From DASYLJ01 sp036009625 (lineage in GTDB: Bacteria > Desulfobacterota > Binatia > DP-6), in NCBI GenBank assembly GCA_036009625.1, contig DASYLJ010000193.1, positions 73,931-137,930 on the forward strand: a DNA stretch of 64,000 nucleotides, given 5' to 3'. Made by a program: the position numbers and the translations under genes. Below the pieces are notes generated by a model. It had not been told where the DNA came from, ran no database searches, and saw nothing but the letters and a program-made list of their open reading frames with translations. This document shows positions 59,108 through 64,000 of this stretch, piece after piece (position 1 is the stretch's first letter; each line of letters starts with the position of its first letter).

Positions 59108-60775
59108 TCAACCCGGATCAGCGCCGAAGGGCTTCACGATCTCGTCGACGAACCGCGCCACGCACTGGCCGAGGTCGTCGCCGCTCGCGCACGTCGTGCA
59201 GCCGAACACGCGGCACGAATCCGCGGATGGCGTGCGACAGGCGCGACGCAAGCCACGCAGCGGTGTCGCAACACCCGTCCTCAGCCGCGCCGACGTCGCA
59301 CGTAGCATCGCGCGTGCGGTCGCCCGCTCGCAGCGCCCGTCCCCTTGGGTCTGCGTCAGTATCGTCGAGGCCAGTCCCGCGCCACCGACGGCAACGCAGT
59401 CGGTCAGCGCATCCGCGGTGCCACACGTCACGCACTGGAGGCTGCCGCACGTCGCCGCGGGTGGCGGCGTCCGACAAGCCCGCGCGAGTCGACGGCGCAG
59501 CCGACGTGGCGTGGTCCGATGCAGCTCGCAGACACGCTCGCCACGACGGGAACAGCGCATCAGCCCGCGCGCGGCACGCGACATCGCCACCGACGCCACC
59601 CGTCCAACCGCGGCGGTGCACTCGGCCGACGGCGTGCCGTCGCCGGCCGACAGCCGCACCACCTCGCCCGCGAGATATCCGACGTACCACACCGCCCCGT
59701 CCGGTCCGCGCTGGAAGTCCGCCGGGCCGCCCGCATTCCGCACCAGCACCTCGGGCGGGCCGACGACGTCGCGACGATCGGCCGTGAGCCCGAGGCGCCA
59801 GATCAGGTCGAAGACGAAATCCGCGAACACGTACGCGCCGCCCGCATCGAAGGTACCACCCGTCACCGATGCATCGTCGCCCTCGTGCGAGTACACGTAG
59901 ACGGGAGGGACGCTGTTGCCCGGGCACTCGTTCGCCGGCTCGCGCGCCTCGCAACCCGGCCAGCCGAGGTCGTCGCCCGCCTCGACGACGTCGATCTCCT
60001 CGAACGTGTTCTGGCCGACGTCGCCGACCCAGAGCAGGCCCGTCTGCGGGTCGAAGTCGAAGCGGAACGGGTTGCGGAGGCCGTAGGCGTAGACGAAGTC
60101 GGCGGCGCCGCCGGTACCGAGGAACGGATTGCCCGGCGCCGGCGAACCGTCGAGCGCAAGGCGCAGTATCTTCCCTTCGGGGCTGGCGAGATCGTGCGCG
60201 TACGGATTCGTCGATGCGCCGGGCGAACCGCCGTCGCCGATGCCGGTGTCGCCGACGCCGACGTAGAGCGCGCCGTCGGCCCCGATGCGCAGCCCGCCGC
60301 CGTCGTGGTTGGTGTTGTCGGTGCGCAGCCCGTCGAGCAGCACCACCAGCGACGACGGGTCGATGGTGTCGCCGGCGAGCGTGACGCGCACGACGCGGTT
60401 CCGCCGGCCCGCCGCGGAGCCCTCGGCACAGCGACGCGGATCGCCGCCCGGCGGGTTCGTCACGTACAGATACAGGTAGCCGTTGCTCGCGAACGCGGGA
60501 TCGGCGACCACGCCGAGCAGGCCCATCTCGGACACCGTGCACGTCGGCAGCGTCAGGATCGGCGACGGCAGCAGGCCGCCGGTGGGAATCCACAGGCGCA
60601 CCGTGCCGTTCTTCTCCAGCACGACGAGACGCTCGTCGGGCAGGATGGCAAGCGCCGTCGGCTCGCGCAGCCCCGAGACGACGGTGGTGGCGACGATACC
60701 GGTGGCCGTCGACCGGGCGGCGACCGGCGCCGCCAGCGCCGCGAGCAGCGCGAGGGCTGCTCCGAGCGCGCGCAC
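59108..60775 (-). CDS. Secreted PQQ-type sugar dehydrogenase with Cys-rich C-terminal repeats
   Basis: 555 residues. Signal peptide (1 to about 22), then a glucose/sorbosone dehydrogenase beta-propeller: LAILPDERLVVLEKNGTVRLW, EMGLLGVVADPAF, NTNHDGGGLRIGADGALYVGVGDTG, YAYGLRNPFRFDFDP, GDVGQNTFEEIDV. After about 390 comes a C-terminal Cys-rich helical tail in two repeats, each ending C-x-x-C before a ten-residue gap and another C. GTG 60775 shares a base with the ACAD stop (TAGTG). The tail resembles modules of other secreted proteins here. Confidence 0.9.
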   Translation of the reverse strand: MRALGAALALLAALAAPVAARSTATGIVATTVVSGLREPTALAILPDERLVVLEKNGTVRLWIPTGGLLPSPILTLPTCTVSEMGLLGVVADPAFASNGYLYLYVTNPPGGDPRRCAEGSAAGRRNRVVRVTLAGDTIDPSSLVVLLDGLRTDNTNHDGGGLRIGADGALYVGVGDTGIGDGGSPGASTNPYAHDLASPEGKILRLALDGSPAPGNPFLGTGGAADFVYAYGLRNPFRFDFDPQTGLLWVGDVGQNTFEEIDVVEAGDDLGWPGCEAREPANECPGNSVPPVYVYSHEGDDASVTGGTFDAGGAYVFADFVFDLIWRLGLTADRRDVVGPPEVLVRNAGGPADFQRGPDGAVWYVGYLAGEVVRLSAGDGTPSAECTAAVGRVASVAMSRAARGLMRCSRRGERVCELHRTTPRRLRRRLARACRTPPPAATCGSLQCVTCGTADALTDCVAVGGAGLASTILTQTQGDGRCERATARAMLRATSARLRTGVATPLRGLRRACRTPSADSCRVFGCTTCASGDDLGQCVARFVDEIVKPFGADPG

Positions 60776-61896
60776 TACGCGGGCGCCAGCTTCAGCTGAT
60801 CGGCGAGATCGTCGAGCCATTCCTCGGTTCCCCCGAAGAGTAGCTCGGCCTGCTTGGCGCGCAACGAGTGTCGGTGCAGCTCGTGCTCGACGACGTAGCC
60901 GGCCCCACCGTGCAGCTGGTGCGCCATCAGCGTGATGTCGCGGTAGACGCGCCCCGTCCAGGCCTTGGCGATCGCGACCTCGCGGGCCGCGGGCCGTCCC
61001 TCCGCGAGCCGCCAGATCGCCTGGCGCGCGACGTGGCGTGCCCCTTCCAGGTCGACCGCCATGCTGGCGACCATCTGCTGCACGGCCGGGAACGTCGCCA
61101 GCTTGGAGCCGAACTGCTCGCGCTCGCCGGTGTAGCGCACCGTCATCTCCAGGACGGCATCGGCGCCACCGGCGAGATCGGCACAGACCAGCGCCGCCAG
61201 CGTGCGGCGCACGCGACCGAGCCGGGGCCACGCGGTGCGCGGTGCGCCGCAGACGGCCGTGACCGGCAGCGCCACGCTGCGGAAGCGCACCGTGCTCTGC
61301 CGATCCTTCGCGAGCGTGCTGCTCGGCATGACGGAGACGCCCGGCGTTTCCGCGGGAACGAGCACGACCGTCGTGCCGCGACCGTCGCGTGCCGCCACCA
61401 GGAACGCGCCCGCCGTCACGCCCTGGAGAACGAAGCGCTTCTCGCCGTCGAGACGGAGCTGCTTCCCGCGTCGCGACAGCACGGTGCGGAAGCACGCTGG
61501 ATCGGCGACGGCGCCGAGCTCGTCGGTGGCGAGCGCCACCAGCGTCTCGCCACGCGCCACGCGCGGTAGCCACCCGCGCCGCTGCGCCGGCGTGCCGAGC
61601 GCCTGCAGGGCGAGCCCGCCGGCGATGGCGGCGAAGATGCCGAACGGCGCGACGGCGCGCCCGCACTCCTCTATCAGCAAGCCGAGGTCGGCGAGCGACG
61701 CGCCCTGCCCGCCCACGTTTTCCGGGAGCCCGAACCCGAGCCAGCCGAGGGCGGCGACGTCGCGCCAGAACGCGTCGTCGTGACCGGAAGGCGATGCGTC
61801 CCACAGCAGGCGGCGCTCGCGCGTGCACTGCGCGGTGAGGAAGCGGCGCGCCTCCTGCGCAATCGCCTGCTGCTCGTCGGTGGGCGCGAGATGCAT
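60775..61896 (-). CDS. Acyl-CoA dehydrogenase, small subunit-like
   Basis: 373 residues: DEQQAIAQEARRFLTAQ, GLPENVGGQGASLADLGLLIEECG, TLAALVCADLAGGADAVLEMTVRYTGEREQFGSKLATFPAVQQMVASM, and LMAHQLHGGAGYVVEHELHRHSLRAKQAELLFGG. It lacks the strong FAD-binding FSExxAGSD motif (ATDELGAVADP instead), as in the partner subunits of heteromeric ACADs. It begins 4 bp after the next ACAD gene's stop and ends in the TAGTG overlap with the sugar dehydrogenase gene. Confidence 0.9.
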   Translation of the reverse strand: MHLAPTDEQQAIAQEARRFLTAQCTRERRLLWDASPSGHDDAFWRDVAALGWLGFGLPENVGGQGASLADLGLLIEECGRAVAPFGIFAAIAGGLALQALGTPAQRRGWLPRVARGETLVALATDELGAVADPACFRTVLSRRGKQLRLDGEKRFVLQGVTAGAFLVAARDGRGTTVVLVPAETPGVSVMPSSTLAKDRQSTVRFRSVALPVTAVCGAPRTAWPRLGRVRRTLAALVCADLAGGADAVLEMTVRYTGEREQFGSKLATFPAVQQMVASMAVDLEGARHVARQAIWRLAEGRPAAREVAIAKAWTGRVYRDITLMAHQLHGGAGYVVEHELHRHSLRAKQAELLFGGTEEWLDDLADQLKLAPA

Positions 61897-61900
61897 GGCT

Positions 61901-63070
61901 CTACTTCCTCGGCATGCCCAGCCCACGCTGAGCGATGATGATGCGCTGGATCTCGTTGGTGCCGCCGCCGAAGCGCTGCAACGGGGCGATGGTGTAGAGC
62001 CACTGCAGCCGGCCGTACAGCGGCGCCGACTCGTCCGCCCCCATCTGACCGGCGAGCCCCAGGATGTCCATGCCGGTGCTGGCGAAGTGCGCGTTGAGCT
62101 CGCTGACGTAGATCTTGGCGATCGAGCCCTCTTTGGTGGGCACGACGCCCTGGTCGATGAGCCAGGCATTCAGCAGCCCGACCTGACGTCCCACCTCGAC
62201 GCGCATCTCGAGATCGGCCATGGCGCGCCGCACCCAGGGGATGCTGCCGAGAACGCGGCCGTCGCGCTTCGTGCGACGCACGAACGTCTTCAACTCGGCG
62301 AGCAGGCGCTGCAGCATGCCGGCGCAGCCGAGCTGGATGCGCTCGAAGTCGAGCGCCATCATCGCGTAGTAGAAACCCATGCCGCGGGCCCCGATCAGGT
62401 GATCGCGCGGCACGCGCACGTTGTCGAAGAAGACCGCGTTGGTGCGGATGTTCGACATCGTCCAGATGCCCTGCACCTCGATCCCCGGCGTGTTCATCGG
62501 GATGATGATCATCGAGATGCCCTGATGCTTGCGCGCGTCGGGCTCGGTGCGGACGGCCACCCAGTTGTGCGTCGCCGTGTGCGCGCCGGTGTTCCACATC
62601 TTCTGGCCGTTGATGACCCACTCGTCGCCGTCGAGCTCGGCCTTGGTCGTGAGCGCGGCGAGGTCGGTGCCGGCCGCCGACTCGGAGTACGCCACCGCGA
62701 AGTCGACCTCGCCGTGGAGGATCGGCTGCAGCCAGCGCGCCTTCTGCTCCTCGGTGCCCTCGCGCAGGATCGTGGGCGCCACCGAGGTGATGGATAGGTT
62801 CATCGCCGGCGCGCCCGCCGCCTGCATCTCCTCGATGAAGATGTACTGCTCGACGGCGTTCTTCCCCATGCCGCCGAAGTCGCGCGGCCAGCCGACGCCC
62901 CACCAGCCCTTGTCGAAGAGCTGGCGGTGGAACGCCTTGGCGAGCGGTCCGTCGCCCTCGTTGCCGGCCTGGCGCATCTCGGCGCGCAACGCGTCGCTGA
63001 CGTGACGTGCGCAGAAGGCGCGGACCTCGTCGCGCCACGCCACCTGCTCGGGCGTGTATTCGTAGCGCAT
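61901..63070 (-). CDS. Acyl-CoA dehydrogenase, large subunit-like
   Basis: 389 residues with an intact FAD site (AVAYSESAAGTDLAAL), KMWNTGAHTATHNWVAVRT and the C-terminal FGGGTNEIQRIIIAQRGLGMPRK. With the adjacent ACAD it probably forms an alpha2beta2 enzyme, as known for FadE pairs of steroid catabolism in mycobacteria. ATG 63070 follows 56 bp after the MFS gene. Acyl substrate unknown. Confidence 0.93.
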   Translation of the reverse strand: MRYEYTPEQVAWRDEVRAFCARHVSDALRAEMRQAGNEGDGPLAKAFHRQLFDKGWWGVGWPRDFGGMGKNAVEQYIFIEEMQAAGAPAMNLSITSVAPTILREGTEEQKARWLQPILHGEVDFAVAYSESAAGTDLAALTTKAELDGDEWVINGQKMWNTGAHTATHNWVAVRTEPDARKHQGISMIIIPMNTPGIEVQGIWTMSNIRTNAVFFDNVRVPRDHLIGARGMGFYYAMMALDFERIQLGCAGMLQRLLAELKTFVRRTKRDGRVLGSIPWVRRAMADLEMRVEVGRQVGLLNAWLIDQGVVPTKEGSIAKIYVSELNAHFASTGMDILGLAGQMGADESAPLYGRLQWLYTIAPLQRFGGGTNEIQRIIIAQRGLGMPRK

Positions 63071-63126
63071 GCGGCCGGAATCGATACGCGATGCCGTTCG
63101 GGCACGCAAGCCGAACGAGCGCTCGA

Positions 63127-64000
63127 TTACTGACGCGCCGGCAGACGGACCTGCAGCACGACCCCCGCCGCCACCAACGCCGCGACGATGATCGACGCGA
63201 GCGCCGCGTCGAAGCCGCCGGTGACGTCGCGCAGCCAGCCGGTGGCCGGCACGCCGATCGCCTGCGCCATCACGACGAATGGCGTCATGCGGCCGGAGAT
63301 CGCGCCGTAGTGCACGCGACCGAACGCCTGCGCCGTCAGGCTGGCCATCAGGGTGGCATTGCCCCCCATGCTGTAGCCATAGAGGATCACGTAGCAGACC
63401 AGCGCCGGCGTGCTCGTGGTCTGCCAGAGCAGCAGCACCCCGGCCGCCTGCAGCACGAAGCAGACGGCGGCGACGTAGCGCTGATCGTAGCGATCGAGCA
63501 ACGCCCCGAAGCCGAGCTTGCCGACGACGCCCATCGCGGCCGTCGCACCGAGCACCCATGCTGCCTGCGTCGGCGGCATGCCGCGGTCGATGAGGAGCGG
63601 AATCTGGTAGAGGAGCACGCCCGCCAGGCCCGCCATGGTGAGGCCGAACGACAGCGCCAGCAGCCAGAAGCTCGCCTGGCGGACGGCGACGTCGGGTCGC
63701 ACCGAGCGCTCGATCTCGCGCTCGACCGCCTCGAGGCTCGCGGCCCCGGTGCCTGCCGGGACTGGGCGACCATCGGGAAGCAGTCCGAGATCGGCCGGGT
63801 CGCGTCGCATGAAGGCGAGGACGGGCGGCAGCACCAGGACGATGACGAGCGCCGCGAGGACGCGGTACGCGAAGCGCCATCCCCCGTGCTCGATCAGGTA
63901 CTGCGCGAGCGGCGCCAGGACGATGCCGCCCGCCGAGATGCCCGCCGTCGCGATGCCGAGCGCACGTCCGCGGTGTGCCACGAACCAGCGCGCGACGGCG
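63127..64000 (-). CDS. MFS transporter, partial (right edge)
   Basis: Carries the C-terminal about 290 residues, with at least eight hydrophobic segments; it enters from the right edge and its N-terminal helices lie beyond base 64000. The segment FVAHRGRALGIATAGISAGGIVLAPLAQYLIEHGGWRFAYRV is the typical MFS motif after helix 4, and VGKLGFGALLDRYDQRYVAAV the second-half loop. Belongs to the monocarboxylate/oxalate:formate antiporter-like group by style. Likely in one transcription unit with the downstream ACAD pair. Confidence 0.9.
   Translation of the reverse strand, partial: AVARWFVAHRGRALGIATAGISAGGIVLAPLAQYLIEHGGWRFAYRVLAALVIVLVLPPVLAFMRRDPADLGLLPDGRPVPAGTGAASLEAVEREIERSVRPDVAVRQASFWLLALSFGLTMAGLAGVLLYQIPLLIDRGMPPTQAAWVLGATAAMGVVGKLGFGALLDRYDQRYVAAVCFVLQAAGVLLLWQTTSTPALVCYVILYGYSMGGNATLMASLTAQAFGRVHYGAISGRMTPFVVMAQAIGVPATGWLRDVTGGFDAALASIIVAALVAAGVVLQVRLPARQ

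Noticed and set aside
1..64000. CRISPR arrays, tRNA or rRNA genes, insertion sequences and phage genes
   Set aside because: I looked for regularly spaced repeats, cloverleaf sequences, transposase motifs and integrase/portal/capsid genes and saw none.

Overview
This is a 64 kb stretch of a GC-rich (about 70% by eye) bacterial chromosome. It is densely packed, with many GTG starts, ATGA/GTGA/TAGTG stop-start overlaps and short intergenic gaps. No rRNA, tRNA, CRISPR array, phage block or insertion sequence was seen. The gene mix is four acyl-CoA dehydrogenases, three F420/LLM-type flavin oxidoreductases, two short-chain dehydrogenases, a cytochrome P450, a ferritin-like di-iron protein, amidohydrolases, a CoA-transferase and an AMP-forming ligase. 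There are also many secreted Cys-rich proteins with Thr-rich linkers and basic Lys/Ala C-termini. From memory of these protein styles I infer a soil or aquatic member of the former Deltaproteobacteria, Candidatus Binatota-like, with low to moderate confidence. No marker gene in the window proves it.

Layout. 1-3.5 kb: a CoA ligase (cut by the left edge), an SDR coupled by ATGA to a substrate-binding protein without a signal peptide, and mtgA. 3.7-7.7 kb: a 1.3k-residue secreted metzincin-like protein with beta-helix, calcium-binding and DUF11 parts. 7.7-16 kb: a GST-like protein, a zinc alcohol dehydrogenase, a choloylglycine-type Ntn hydrolase, a collagen-repeat/FGE-fold protein, a short PaaK-like protein, a DksA/TraR zinc finger protein and an MFS permease. 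16-19.3 kb: LLM oxidoreductase, NRDE protein and acyl-CoA dehydrogenase. 19.4-22.5 kb: a beta-propeller di-heme cytochrome c divergent from a TetR regulator across a perfect 15-bp inverted repeat that overlaps both promoters. 22.4-31.5 kb: two amidohydrolases, a GH5 glycosidase coupled to a NodIJ-like ABC exporter, a CoA-transferase and an alpha/beta hydrolase. 31.5-41 kb: phosphotransferase, Cys-rich protein, P450, a four-gene ferritin-like/SDR/lysyl-oxidase operon, a copper-site lipoprotein, a PuuD-like membrane protein and a FecR-domain protein. 41-50 kb: thioesterase, dcd, enoyl-CoA hydratase, glycogen phosphorylase, LLM, ACAD, VOC, acyltransferase and moeA. 50-64 kb: an orphan GAF histidine kinase, a ferric-reductase-like pair, LigD, a Uma2 remnant, ilvE with an LLM protein, LuxR, a sugar dehydrogenase coupled to an ACAD pair, and an MFS permease cut by the right edge.

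Taken together, the intracellular genes suggest catabolism of fatty acids, branched acids or more complex lipophilic compounds through CoA thioesters, with F420- or FMN-dependent and P450 oxidation. The secreted set suggests an active cell surface with oxidised, copper-dependent chemistry. These links are inferences from gene content.

The most unusual signal is not protein-coding. Four intergenic elements (31479-31610, 31765-31906, 44320-44400, 55907-56050) each form a long hairpin with 30-36 nt arms. The arms differ between copies but pair within each copy. Three copies share a ~70-nt loop core built around GGGGAAAAGGGG, and the fourth keeps only the end of the loop. All four sit 8-19 bp beyond a stop codon in the same orientation. 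All seven arm mismatches would be G-U pairs on the same element strand. The second strongest signal is the symmetrical operator and overlapping divergent promoters between the TetR gene and the cytochrome gene.
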